From NCBI GenBank assembly GCA_037157565.1, contig JAZHRO010000013.1:120728001-120792000 (forward strand): 64,000 bases of DNA, given 5' to 3'. The notes beneath the pieces are model-generated. The model made no database searches, was not told the DNA's origin, and was given only the letters and a program-made list of their open reading frames with translations. This document shows positions 21,752-33,750 of the stretch, in pieces; positions within the stretch are counted from its first letter, which is position 1, and each line of letters starts with the position of its first letter. This DNA is from Thalassia testudinum (taxonomy: Eukaryota; Streptophyta; Magnoliopsida; Alismatales; Hydrocharitaceae). A program made the translations under genes and the position numbers.

Positions 21752-22639
21752 TGACCGCGAAAATACGTGGTTTGTTAATTAGGCAATTTAGTGTCGTTGC
21801 AACGCGTAAATCCACTTTCGCTTTTAAATTTATATTCCTAGATAGGGGAGTATCTAGGGTCATCCACGGAAGACAAATGTTTGGAAAATTAAATCTCTTG
21901 CTTGGAAATCGAGCTCAACTTTCTTTCTGGTGTTTTATATATATATGATTTTTATAGGTTTTGAAATAACGGCAATACAAATTTTGTTGATAGTAGGAAA
22001 ATAACTATTACCTATTTCAATAGAGCTAACCCTAAGGTGACAGGTAGAGCCTCTCCCTAAGCTCACCCTAGGCACGTGGAAGCCTAGAATAATTAGGGAG
22101 AGGGAGTGAAACAAATGCTAGGCAAAAATTGTAAAAAGCTATGCAACAAAAATTGAAAGAAGGCAACTTGAATTAAAAATAAACTTGTTCTACACAAAAC
22201 ATATAGAGGAAAGCTTCTAATCTACTTGAAATGCAAGAAGATAAAAACACAAATCCTCTAAATGAAATGGTGAAGAAGATGATGGCTTCTTGCTCCAAGC
22301 CTAGTAGCTCCCAGGCTTGAAAAGACTCCTCCAATTCCTCCTTCTTGAGATGCTCCTCCAAATGATGTCCTCCAAGGTGGTAGCTACCACCTTCAATTCT
22401 CCTCCTCCAAGGGTGGACGTCCACCTTAGGTTCTTCTCATTTGCCTGGCCATCCTCCTTGAGGTAGAATGCTCCCCCTCCCTGGCGTGGCACAAGTTGAA
22501 GAAAGTGGGGAGAAGGCACCAAAGGGGCTGGTGATGTGCCCCCTTAATCTTCTTCTCTACTCCTTCTTCTTGGTCGTAGGTGTACGTGGATGTAGGTGGG
22601 ATAATACACTAATGGAAGATGATCTAAAGTAGAGGTAGG
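21752..22639 (-). repeat. LTR-C2 (5' LTR of element C), promoter-distal part
   Basis: Nearly identical to 13456-14344 of LTR-C1, running from TGACCGCGAAAATACG to GTAGG, where element D is inserted. It includes the R/U5 side of the LTR on the minus strand. Confidence 0.92.
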
Positions 22640-23472
22640 TGACAGAAACCATTTTCACGCATTTGAAAGTTGCCGAAATCATAGTATAGTTGTGCAAAAA
22701 CGTTCGTCAAAAATAAATTTGTAAAAATAATGAGACTTTGAGTCCTGGTCGTTCGTCTCTGGGAGGCATTTGTTTACTTCTGAAATTGATCTTCTATTGC
22801 TCTACTTCATTTAGAATCACATGTCGGTTCATGATTATTACGTATTGAAGTATTACGTGCTTAGTTGCAAGTATATCAAGAATTAAAAATAGGCAACATT
22901 AATCACACAAAAGATATTGCAATGAGCTCATGGTGATTCTCAACACATAGACATACACATATAGAAAATATATTTTTATTCACTCATTCAGAGGATGTTT
23001 GCAACATGGATGTAGAGGAAAGCTTATACATGAAAGCTTAAAAAAAACACAAACCTAGCTAACAGAAAATGATCGCATACAGGAATCTATGGGGGGATTT
23101 TGCATGCATCATTGGGGGAGAATAAGGACTACTCTACTAAGCAGTAAATGAAAGGAGTAAATATACGAAGAGCTAAGTTACTAATCTAGCAGAAGGAAGG
23201 GCATTCGGAGGTGGTCTCCGATGGCCTTTGAGTGGCTGAAAGAAGGAGGGGCAGCCAATGGAGCTTAGGCCGGCCCTTGGAGAGAAGTTGGGGAGCTGAT
23301 CCAACTTCCTGGCGTGGAGATGGTGGCCTCCATGGTGGTGCTCAACTCATGGAGGTGGAGTGGAGATGGAAGTGGCTAGCCTAAGTGGAATGAATGCCAG
23401 GGAAGTGAATGGCACCAATGGAGTGAATTTTGCCAAGGAAGTGAATGGGTGCAAATGGCCACCCATTGGTTC

Positions 23473-23525
23473 TTTTTATAGACCTATGGGAAGCTCTATA
23501 GAGAATTATGGAATTCTCTAGAGAG
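23473..23525 (-). promoter_or_regulatory. Core promoter of LTR-D1: TATA box preceded by a long palindrome
   Basis: Minus-strand TATAAAAAG at 23473-23482. Upstream of it (23494-23525) is an inverted repeat of two 14-bp arms around ATGG with one mismatch. The LTR-D2 copy (31014-31045) is perfect, around ACGG, with its TATA at 30992-31001. The arm is CTCTCTAGAGAATT. Confidence 0.65.
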
Positions 23526-24182
23526 GCCTATGGTGGGAGCTCGTGGGAGAGTGAGAGAGAGAGGGTGGATGGTGGTTTTTAGATCCACCAAATGTGTATC
23601 TAAAAATTTAGTTGCTCTTGGTTGCTAATTTTGGCAACCAAGGCAACCACACATGGTAGAGAGTTCTAGAGAACTCTAGCCTAGGTATTTTCATGTGGAT
23701 GGTGTGTGTGAGTGTGTGTGGATCGAAACTTACGTGGCTTGGTTGATTAGGTTAGGTTCTAGTGGGTTTAGGTCAAGGTATGTCTCAAATTAGGGTTATA
23801 AACCCTAATTCTCTAAGTAAAGTGCAATTAAACTTAATACAAGATTAATTGGGTGTGTGGAAACTTAATTGAGAGTAAAACAACTCAATTAATTTAGGTC
23901 TAGGTCAATTAGACTCTTACTGAGTCTAATTGGACAGTGTGTGCTGCAATCAGGGCTCAATTGGACTCAATGAGTCAAATTGAATAGGCTGATGGAATTG
24001 ACTAAGATCCAAGTCAATTAGGTTTAGTGATGACCTAATTAGGTCCTTAGGGAGGTCTAGAGGTGATGTAGTAGGGTTAGGGCACCTTAATTTAGGTTCC
24101 TATGGGGTTGGATTGGGTTTAGTGACCTAGAGATCCAAGATCATGGCTTGAATCTCAAAATAGGAACTAGAAAGCAGTATCA

Positions 24183-24371
24183 GACGTCTTATACTCAAAA
24201 ATCAGAAGTCCAGACTTATTGTATGGACGTCCAATTAGAGTCAGGAAGGATTTTGGGTTTTATTTTGGGTATTTTGCAGAAATTGGACGTCTGACAAAGT
24301 GTCTGGACGTCCAATAACACTGCAGAACTGGGTTTGAGGTGTGCGGGAGATGGCTAAGGGTCCTGGACGTC
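24183..24371. promoter_or_regulatory. Cluster of five GACGTC sites in U3 of LTR-D1
   Basis: GACGTC at 24183, 24226, 24286, 24306 and 24366, mostly inside TGGACGTCCA-like contexts. The ACGT-core C-box is a known plant bZIP-binding type, so an enhancer role is plausible but inferred. LTR-D2 has seven corresponding positions (31704-31932), only two still intact. Confidence 0.5.
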
Positions 24372-24830
24372 CAGAGAAGGGTTGGAACTAGGGTTTTAGG
24401 GCTTCCTAGGGTGTGGTGACCTAATCTAAGGGTGGCTAAGGCTTGGGGAGGTCTCTACGCTATCCTAGGGCTAGGATGGACCTAAGTTCTTCACATTTTA
24501 CTGCTTTATTCCTACTTAATAGAATAGCAAACCTTAACTCCCTTACATCATTATTCCTACATCTAATCTAAGTCTTCTGCTCCAGCTCTGCTGCAACATC
24601 CATTATTCCTGATCCAGCTTCAAATCCAGCTCCAGATCCAGCTCCTGGTCAGCTTATTCCCTACAATCGACATAATGCACTTAGTCAGCACATTATAACA
24701 TTATTTTATGCATAGCTAAAGGAAAGTAGTAAAGATGCAAACAATGCTTATGCATGCATGAATTACCCTAACTTATGCTAAGTCCTAGCCTAATTTAGGT
24801 CAATTAAGACCTATGATTGCTGTGCAATCA

Positions 24831-26875
24831 TGCCCCCAAGCCTAAATCTTGCTAATCCCTAGCAAATGCAAGACTAAATTATTTACAGCAAGGGTCCCTA
24901 AGGGACTGATTATTTTATCAAGTGTATGCATAGAGATTTTTCTCCTTTTTGTTTTCATCCTATGCTCTAGAAATCCAGACAATCGCGAAAGTGCAGCTAT
25001 GCAGCTTTTGCAATGGATTCGAGTGAAAAACTAATACACCTCTAAAGCTTGTACTTGACTCCTAGTAAAAATTCTAGCAGGATAGGCGAACTTCTTCCCT
25101 CGGGGTATTCAAGATATTCTATGAATTTCAGCCCGGCTTTAGGCTTAGGTAGAGAATCTCTAAGGGAAAGGATTATATATTTGTTGGCTCATTCTCACTT
25201 GGTGCTACATATAGGCTAGTACTACAGAAGCTAGATTCCTAGATTACTAAGTAACTCAACTCAGAGAAAGACGAGAAAAACTATGCACTCTTTGATTCCT
25301 TTGTATTCATTCTCTCCTTTGCTCTTCTTTTTTTCTTTTCTTTTCTTTCTTTTTCTTAGAGCTCACAATCTCACCAGATTCACATGTGTGATCTGTATTT
25401 GGTGGTCTCACTTGCCATTAACACTTTAATTGAGTTTCCATAACCCTAACACTAAGTCAGAATTCCTCAGCCAGTATTTGGGTGGTAAAAAACACAATAA
25501 AAATAGGTTGGCCATATTTGGTAGATCACAATTTTATTTGGTGGTATTGCCTCGATGAAATAAACACTAAATATTCACTCTTTTCTTTGCTTTTTCTTCT
25601 TTTTCTAAATTTTTTTCAATTTTTCTTTCTTTTCATCATTCTTTTTTACTTTTTTCTTTTTCTTTCTCTTTTTCTTTTTTTTTTCTTTTTCAACATAACA
25701 CAACTAGCACACGTCCATAAACTTTATTGAGGAGGCATTATTTAGGATTGGTGGTACTCAAGAGACATTGGGTGGCTTATTGGTGGAAGTGCCTACTCAC
25801 GGCACCGGGAGAGACAGATAGGACGGTGTATTTCTAACCTTGAAATCAATACCCTCGTTCAACTGAGGATTCCGTAGAGAATGGTCGTAACAATCCACCT
25901 TAGCCCTAGTTTTATGAAAACTCGCTCTTTGCTTATTTGACTTATTTGGTGGCTCTCAAAATTCACTCAAAATGTATATGCAGGAACCGAGAGCGGAAAC
26001 TATGCCTAATCTCTGAGTATCAACACCCAATTATCTAGGATTCTAGATTCCTTGCACTAATCTTAGAGCACCAGTACACTCTACTTTCATCTCACACTAT
26101 TTGGTGGATTTTTGGAAGAAAATCTGCCTGACTCCCAAAACACTGTCCGGGGGTTCAGGAGAAGAAGCATTGCTTTTTCACGATAGACTGAAGACATTTA
26201 TCAGCCTTCACCGTGAATCCATTGCAAATTCTACGTGTGTGTGAAGTTGTATTGGATTCCAGATTACAGGAATCAGCTAGAGGATAAAATCTCTAATGCA
26301 TTCTCTTAATAGAATAATCTTATTCATGAATGCGATATGTATATATGCTATGAACAATTAACCTTGTATAATTTGTACTTCGTGAAATTCCCGTATCGGG
26401 TTACAGTCAGCTTAACCCTAAATTTATTACAAAAGGTGAGCGGATGAGTCGGAAGTGGCTGCTACGAATAATTTCTAGCTCCAATGTGAGCATTGGAGGT
26501 GGAGTCTGTTGTTCTTTTATTTAAGGTCCTAAAGTACATTTTACATGCAGCTCCGAGGTTTTCCTAAGTGTTGGCATAAAATAGTTTTCAGTTTTGTTGT
26601 ATCTACCCCCCATGCCTAAGTTCTTGCATGTCCTCATGCATGAACATGGAAGAAAATAAATACTGCAAGGAGAGAATGGGTAGAAATCGCCTGTAATTAC
26701 TCCTAAAATTATACATTCAGCATCGGCCAACCTGTCAGTATACAATATGCAGAAAGGAAATATGCTAACAGAAAAGTATGCTATATGTAAAATGGTTATG
26801 TATAAAGTGGTGGATGAATGTGGGGTAGATGCTATCCATATGTGCTGAGTTTAACGCCTCCAGCTAGGCGAAAAC
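24831..26875 (-). other. 3' non-coding cassette of element D
   Basis: Read on the minus strand: post-ORF motif near 26830-26870, ATGAGGACATGC, and a proximal purine tract TTAGGCATGGGGGGTA (complement 26604-26619). About 1.78 kb of AT-rich DNA with long T runs (25319-25356, 25560-25700) follows. It ends with a 6-bp hairpin TTGCTA/TAGCAA (24849-24865) and the terminal purine tract GGCTTGGGGGCA (24831-24842). The short ORF at 26521-26745 lies across the proximal tract and is not considered real. Confidence 0.7.
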
Positions 26876-28322
26876 TCAATCAGATGTATCAGTTCTAGCA
26901 TAGGAGCCAGCCAAGATTAAGAGAAAGATATGTTCGTAAGCTCCCAGAATCAGTGGTCCAGAGGTGCAAACTAGCTGATTGTGCACCCCTACTCCAAAAG
27001 GTCTAGCTATAAGAAAGTGTGGAGTGGTAGTGGAAAATAGAGGATAATCAGAGGGGGGATCATGATGTTGATTGAGCTGATTTATCATGCCCCACAATTT
27101 AGCAAGAAGTTGCTGAGGGAGTAGATCAACATGTATCTCAGAACCCTCATATGGGGTCTTCATAACAATAGTTGACATTAAAGATCAAACCCTCTCCAGG
27201 CTCTGGATCATATGGGGGTATCCATGAAAGTAGAAGATCTGTGGGGAGGTTACTAAAATCCTCTTCTAAAATTACTTCGTCCTCATCAGTACTCATCTCT
27301 GATTCATTGGAGGCTGACTGTTTAGGCTCGGGGTCGAGCCATTAACTAGGATGATAGGTGCATCCCCAGCTCATTCTGCTCAAAGCTTCACCCTCATATG
27401 CATTGTGTTCCTCAGTAATTCCTACCTCAGGTAGCATATTTATTTCTTCGTTCAAAGCATCCATAGCTACTTCTGGTTATCGAATGTTAGGATCAGGGAT
27501 AGAAAGTGTCATCTCAGAATCTCTAATATCCGAATTAGGGATGTAGGTGAAAGAAGAGTGCAGATCAGAAGATGTTGGCTCTAGCACAGGTTCACCTACA
27601 ATGGGAAGTGGCCTAGATTGATCAGTAGTGTCGCATGTAATGTCCGCCTTAGGATCCATATCCTTAATTGGATCCGCTTCCCTTATCTCGATTGGGTTAT
27701 CCAACCCAAAAGGTGTCTCCAAGGATTCAGGATAATCTGATTTTGGCTTAGTCCTTTCCTCAATTTTTTGAATGGAGTTCTCAGATGAACCCATTCGGCA
27801 TCCTTCCTGCTCCTGTCTCAAGCTAGGTTCTTCTTCCCCTGAATGATTTTCTAGCATCTGCTCCCGAGAATCTTCTATGTGTCCTTCTGGCATAATTGTT
27901 TTGGATTCCTTGAGGTCTTCAAGGCTATTTTCCACTTGATATCTCAAAAGTAGTAGTTCTTGAGTTTCTCGATTTTGTCTCATTAGCCTTGTTATCTCTG
28001 CTATTTCCCGAAGAAGCTCCATCACAGCTTGTTGATGCAGAATCCAGCTTTGTCTTTGGTTCGGCTCAATGATATCCTGGATTTCGTGTAGATAGGATGC
28101 GGCCTTTTCCTTAGCGCTCGCTATAGCTCTCTATATTCTATAATGTGGCCGCATATGCACCGATAGCTCTTTAGGGGTTCCAGGGGGTGAATCAGGTCTA
28201 CCCATGTTCCATGGGTGAGAAGTAGGAGTATGAAATGCATACCCTAGGTTATAAGATGCGGTCCTTTGAGGGACCGACTGGTATGGGTCATAATATCCAG
28301 GGTTAGGATATGGGTTAACCAT
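26876..28322 (-). pseudogene. Orphan ORF of element D, broken, about 480 codons
   Basis: Function unknown. It starts MVNPYPNPGYYDPYQ (Pro/Tyr-rich, like the A start). After one in-frame TAG at 28131-28133 it continues in the same frame through KEKAASYLHEIQDIIE, a Gln/Leu/Arg-rich segment MELLREIAEITRLMRQNRE that looks like a coiled coil, and a long acidic Ser/Pro-rich region. Two more in-frame stops lie at about 27474 and 27343, and one frame change near 27130-27180. The last part (26876-27178) has QLNQHHDPPSDYPLF and RPFGVGVHNQLV, the latter close to RPLGMGLHHNLV in A and E. No gag, protease or pol motif. The order Pro/Tyr N-terminus, helical middle, acidic linker and RPxGxGxH motif is shared with A despite unrelated LTRs. 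Confidence 0.6.
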
Positions 28323-30140
28323 TTTGGCAACCTAAGGAGAAGGATCAGGCGAAGCGAAAAGTCATCTTCGCCACCTTGGGTTCTGATCCCAAGGTTGAGC
28401 TGATTCAGTGACCCGAGCTCTCAGATAAGCTTGTGGGTCTAGCTCTTCTACATCCTGATTAGGTCCAGATCTAGTGCTAGCCATCATGGCTCAACAGATA
28501 GAAGAAGTGACTCATTGCCTTGGGAGTGGCTCCCAAGGTCCAATCAGTTGAGGTCTAAGTGACCTCCTTCCTTTCATACACCACCCAACCCTAGGTTGGT
28601 GTAGCCAAGCAAGACAAGGCTAAGGCCTTGTCAATCAAATGGTCCTTATGGATCAGGTGACCATATTTTTCGTTAGAAATTTGAATTCCTAAAGATAAGT
28701 TCGTCGTTCAACCGACTGAAAGTGATTCACGCCTCTCATGCTAACCCGGCCAGTCTAGTTACAGGGGGACTAAGGGGAAGATTCTTCCTTTAGCTTATGC
28801 CTCTGTTTCCGTTGACCCTCGAGCCGTGGTCATTTGACACTACCCCACAGACTTAGTCAGTAGGTTTGGCAAGAGAGATTGAAAACACCCAGTAGTATGA
28901 CAACGAACTTGGGTTGATTTCATGTTTTAAAATTAATTTTTTTAACCCATTTTCTTCAGTGGGGTTTTCTCTTAGTGAGTGGCTCACAAGGTGATCACGC
29001 TCACCGAATAAGTACTAGACTTGATTAAGTCAAGGTCAGCCCAAAGTGTGGTCTCTAAGTTGTAACCCTAAAGATTCAACCTAAGGTTCAAGCACTTCTA
29101 GGGTTTTTCTCTGTTTCAGCAGACCTTAAAAGTAATGTTCATTTCTTGATAATAATTGGAATTCAATTTACTTGAAATTTTGCGAGTAGATTCCTTTTTC
29201 AATTATCTATCCAGAAAATATTTTTTTGAAATTTTTACTATTTTAACCAAATTTTTAGGGATTTTTGAACATCAAGGGGTCTGATTTGGAATTTTGACCC
29301 CTGGTCGATTTTTTATTTGGAAATAGTATTAATTGACCTTCAAAAATTTGAAAAAAATATGGAAAATAAAGCTAATTAGATCAGCTTTCAAACCCCACCA
29401 ATTTTAGTCAAAATAGATTCGCTAATTGCTCGAAATCGCTTTTTGAAATTAGAAAAATTTTAACTCTAGGTCAGTCTGACCCCCGTGCACAATGCGAATT
29501 TTTAAAAATTGTATACTTGGAATTTTTTCAGAAAATGGTGGCGCTTGAAAGGTGGTTTGAAAGTGAAGGTTTGACCCGAATTTTAGAATGTTTGCTTACT
29601 AATTTTTTGTCAATTGAATTTTTAAATCAGATTTGAAATCTGACCGAAAATCAGAAGATGGTGGAAAAGCTCTTTAAAGAGGTTTGAGTTGAAATCTAAG
29701 CCTCCCCACCAAAAAGTTCTTTTTTTTTCCAAAACATTTTGCACGTGTTTTGTTTTTTTTCGCAAAGAATTTTTCAAAAGATTCAAAGAAAATATCTTCT
29801 TTTTTTTTTCAAACTTACCTAAATTCTAAAGGAAACCTAATCTAGATTTTTTTTTAATTTCTCTTTTTGATTTTTTCCTTTTTTCATGAAAATGAGAAAA
29901 ATCTTTTTTTTTCAAAGAATTTTTCAAACAAAATTGCAGAAAGTAAATCTACTCCTAGGGTTCAGAAAAAAAAAAGAGAACTAATATAAGGGGAGATGAT
30001 GTGCACCTCACATTTTCTTTGCTAGGCTCGTTGTCTGCACAGATCCCATTCTTTTCCCCTTTTTCCTGCACATCAAAAACAAAGTAGAGAGAAATGTGTC
30101 AGTGGTGTTTTAAAAGATCAAAATCATAGAAAATGACGTC
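28323..30140 (-). other. 5' leader of element D, non-coding
   Basis: No coding potential. It has the leader motif GTGTCAAATGACCACGG (complement about 28824-28840) about 500 nt before the ORF start, and dense T/A-rich stretches at 29690-29970. CTCCTTAG just before the ATG could be a splice acceptor. Confidence 0.55.
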
Positions 30141-30158
30141 TCCTCGGCAACGGTGCCA
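30141..30158 (-). other. Primer-binding site of element D (tRNA-Asp)
   Basis: Minus strand TGGCACCGTTGCCGAGGA, two bases from the LTR end at 30161. Two G-to-A changes relative to the exact tRNA-Asp complement. Confidence 0.85.
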
Positions 30159-30160
30159 TT

Positions 30161-32391
30161 TGACGGAACGTGCTTTCGCACATTTGAAAGTCGTCGAAAT
30201 CATAGTATAGTCACGCAAAAACATTTGTCAAAAATAAGTTTGTAAAAATAATGAGACTTTGAGTCCTGGTCGTTCGCCTCTGGGAGGCATTTGTTTACTT
30301 CTGAAATCAATCTTCTATTGCTCTACTTTATTTAGAATCGCATGCGGGTTCATGATTATTACGTATTGAAATACGACATGCTTAGTTGCAAGTATATCAG
30401 GAATTAAAAATAGGCAACATTAATCACACAAATGATATTGCAATGAGCTCATGGTGATTCTCAACACATAGACATATAAATATAGAAAATATATTTTTCA
30501 TTCACTCATTCAGAGGATGTTTGCAACATGGATGTAGAGGAAAGCTTATACATGAAAGCTTAAAAAAAACACAAACCTAGCTAACAGAAAATGATCGCAT
30601 ACAGGAATCTACGGGGGGATTTTGCATGCATCATTGGGGGAGATAAGGACTACACTACTAAGCAGTAAATGAAAGCAATAAATATGCGAAGAGCTAAGTT
30701 ACTAATCTAGTAGAAGGAAGGGCATTCGGAGGTGGTCTCCGATGGCCTTTGAGTGGCTGAAAGAAGGAGGGGCAGCCAATGGAGCTTAGGCTGACCCTTG
30801 GAGAGAAGTTGGGGAGTTGATCTAGCCTCCTGGTGTGGAGATGGTGGCCTCCATGGTGGTGCTCAACTTGTGGAGGTGGAGTGGAGATGGAGTGGCTATC
30901 CTAAGTGGAATGAATGCCAAGGAAGTGAATGGCACCAATGGAGTGAATTTTGCCAAGGAAGTGAATGGGTGCCAATGGCCACCCATTGGGTCTTTCTATA
31001 GACCTAAGGGAAGCTCTCTAGAGAATTACGGAATTCTCTAGAGAGGCCTATGGTGGGAGCTCATGGGAGAGTGAGAGAGAGAAGGTGGATGGTGGTTTTT
31101 AGATCCATCAAATGTGGATCTAAAAATTGAATGGCTCTTGGTTGCTAATTTTGAAAACCAAGGCAACCACACATGGTAGAGAGTTCTAGAGAACTCTAGG
31201 CTAGGTATTTTCGTGTGGATGGTGTGTGTGGGTGTGTGTGGTCGAAACTTAGGTGGTTAGGTTGATTAGGTTAGGTTTTAGTGGGTTTAGGTCATGGTAT
31301 GTCCCAAATTAGGGTTATAAACCCCAATTCACTAAGGTAAAGTGTAATTAAACTTAATACAAGTTTAATTGGGTGTGTGAAAACTTAATTGAGAGTAAAA
31401 CAACTCAATTAATTTAGGTCTAGGTCAATTAGACTCTCACTGAGTCCAATTGGACAGTGTGTGCTGAGATCAGGGCTCAATTGGACTCAATGAGTCCAAT
31501 TGAATAGGATGATAGAATTGACTAAGATCCAAGTCAATTAGGTTTAGTGAGAACCTAATTAGGTCCTTAGGGAGGTTTAGAGGTGATGTACTAGGGTTAG
31601 GACACCTTAATTTTGGTTCCTATGGGGTTGGAATTGGGTTTAGGGACCTAGAGATCCAAGATCATGGCTTGAATCTCAAAACAGGAACTGGAGAATAGTA
31701 TCAGATGTCTAATAATATAATCAGACATCTTATACTCAAAAATCAGAAGTCTAGACTTGTTGTCTGGACGTCCCATTAGAGTCAGGAAGGATTTCGGGTT
31801 CTGTTTTGGGTGTTCTGTAGAAATTGGACAACTGACAAAGTGTCTGGACATTCAATAACACTGCAGAAGTTGGTTTGAGGTATGCGGGAGATGGCTAAGG
31901 GTCCTGGATGTCCTAAAACTTATCTCGACGTCTAGAGAAGGGTTGGAACTAGGGTTTTAGGGCTTCCTAAGGTGCGGTGACCTAATCTAAGGGTGGCTAT
32001 GGTTTTGGGAGGTCTCTAGGCTATCCTAGGGCTAGGATGGACCTAAGCTCTTCACATTTTACTACTTTATTCCTACTTAATAGAATAGCAAACCTTAACT
32101 CCCTTACATCATTATTCCTACATCTAATCTAAGTCTTCTACTCCAGCTTTGCTGTGACAACCATTATTCTTGATCCAGCTTCAGATTCAGCTCCAGATCC
32201 AGCTCCTAATCTGCTTATTCCCTACAATCGACATAATGCACTTAATCAGCACATTATAACATTATTTTATGCATAGCTAAAGGAAAGCAATAAAGATGCA
32301 GACAATGCTTATGCATGTATGAATTACCCTAACTTATAATAAGTCGTAGCCTAATTTAGGTCAATTAAGACCTATGATTGCTGTGCAATCA
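30161..32391 (-). repeat. LTR-D2 (5' LTR of element D)
   Basis: 2231 bp, collinear with LTR-D1 apart from small indels. It ends with the same TGATTGC/GCAATCA palindrome (32375-32391). The 14-bp-arm palindrome next to its TATA box (31014-31045) is perfect. Confidence 0.93.
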
Positions 32392-33750
32392 GTAGGTGGT
32401 GGGTTTATATAGAGTATGGAGGGGGCTAAGGTGACTCTTGAAATGGAGGGCTAAGATGGGAAGATGGAGGTGGTTGGGGATCCTATGGCTATGGGTAATT
32501 AGCGCCAACCCAAGGGGCACCTAGGTGGTGGTTATGGTTGGTGGCACCTCTTGAAGTTGGCGGCAAAATGGCTTCTAGAAGAGGGGCTTAGGTGGTGCCA
32601 AGTAGGGTTGTACAAGGTGGGTAGGTGGATGGCTAGGATGGGTTGTAGGGCTATGTGTTGGGCCATGATGTGGGGGTGCTTTGGAGGAAAAAAGTGGCAC
32701 CAATAAGAAGGTAGTTAGGGTGGTTTTGGCACCACTTTATGGTGTCTTTTGGAGGTAGTGGATAGGCTAGGTTGGCTCCAAGGTGAGGTGGAAGTAGGGG
32801 TAGCTTATGTGGAGCTTAGGTGGAGTTAGTTGGTGGAGTTGTTTGGTAGGGTTTTTAGGTGGTAAAAGCCAAGGGAGATGGAGCATACCTAAGATAAGCT
32901 AAGCTAAGCTAGCTTAGCTAATAGCGGAGTAGAGGAGGAGGTGCTGGAGCTAGGGTTTGGAGGGAGGAGCTGAGGAGGAGAAGCCTGGAGCTTGAACTGG
33001 AGCTGGCAGCTCTGAAGAGGGTGGCATGGAGCTACTCTAGTTGGCTTAGCTTGCTAGTTCTTTGCTAGCTACTAAGCCAAGCTAAAGTAAGCTGGCTTCC
33101 ACCATAATGAGCTAAGGTGAGCTGGTTCTGGTGCTCCCGTGGAGGATCAAGCTGTTGAGGCAGCTAAGGTAGCTTAGCTCAACTAAGTTGAGCTAAGCTG
33201 AGTCCCTAGGAGCTGGACTTGAGCTTCTTGAGATGGGATGAATTCAACTTCAGCTGGCTGGAGTTGAGTGGACCTAGATGTAGCTGGACCTAAGCTGGGG
33301 TGAACTCCAGTCAACTCAGCTGAGCTAGCTAGAGCTCCCTGTGCACTAATGGGAGCTGGATGAGCTAGACTCAGCTAATTGAGCTGGATCTGTGCTGACC
33401 TGAGCTAGGGTGAGCTAAGATGAGCTCTCTTGAGCTGTCATTCAGCTAAGATGAGTTGAATGGAGTTAGGATGAGCTGACCTTAATCCAAGTGATCTAGA
33501 TCAAGCTGAGTTCTAGCTAGTTTGTGCTTCTCCTTCACCTGTTACCTTCCTGAGTGGTAGGGTTCTAAGGATCTGTTAATCTGTTTATCCCTAACACTCA
33601 CAAAAATATATTAAAAAGTCAATAAAAAATGCAATTCACGCCTAACCTAATTACTACCTAAATGCAGCCCAAGAACTCATTTGCGGACTAAAATCCTAAG
33701 AGCTGGGTTTGTTTTAATGCATAAGAATAATGATAAACTGGTGTTTATCA
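32392..33750 (-). repeat. LTR-C2 (5' LTR of element C), U3 part after element D
   Basis: It resumes with the duplicated GTAGG and follows 14340-15698 of LTR-C1 closely, including the TATA box (32403-32412), the AGCT-rich block, and the terminal palindrome TGATAAAC/GTTTATCA (33731-33750). It ends at TSD ATTAC of element C. Confidence 0.92.

Larger units (their letters stand above)
22640..24830 (-). repeat. LTR-D1 (3' LTR of element D)
   Basis: 2191 bp, from TGACAGAAACC to GTGCAATCA on the plus strand. On its own strand it begins with a perfect palindrome TGATTGC/GCAATCA with a 3-nt loop (24814-24830). It holds a TATA box (23473-23482), a long palindrome just upstream of it (23494-23525), and five GACGTC sites (24183-24371). 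Confidence 0.93.
22640..32391 (-). mobile_element. Element D: non-autonomous LTR retrotransposon with orphan ORF, nested in LTR-C2
   Basis: LTRs 22640-24830 (3') and 30161-32391 (5'). TSD GTAGG is perfect (22635-22639 and 32392-32396). PBS of tRNA-Asp type at 30141-30158. The 5.3-kb interior carries no gag, protease, RT or integrase, only an orphan ORF comparable to that of A and E. It is the innermost member of the A-B-C-D nest and so the last of these four to insert. Confidence 0.93.
13456..33750 (-). mobile_element. Element C: gag-protease-only LTR retrotransposon, nested in B
   Basis: Minus orientation. The 3' LTR is 13456-15698 and the 5' LTR 21752-33750, the latter interrupted by element D. 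The tRNA-Asp PBS is at 21729-21746. TSD ATTAC is perfect (13451-13455 and 33751-33755). The internal region (6.05 kb) holds gag and protease and then goes straight into the 3' cassette. There is no RT, RNase H or integrase, so it must be moved by another element. The insertion splits the RNase H segment of element B inside the sequence encoding NYTIT-EKELL. Confidence 0.92.

Noticed and set aside
23655..23680. AGTTCTAGAGAACT palindrome in LTR-D as a heat-shock element
   Set aside because: Spacing between TTC and GAA is four bases, not two, so it does not fit the heat-shock consensus.
25560..25700. T-rich stretches in element D as a poly(A) tail of a LINE or retrogene
   Set aside because: They are internal to an LTR element with intact TSDs and interrupted by many other bases. 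No LINE or gene sequence adjoins them.
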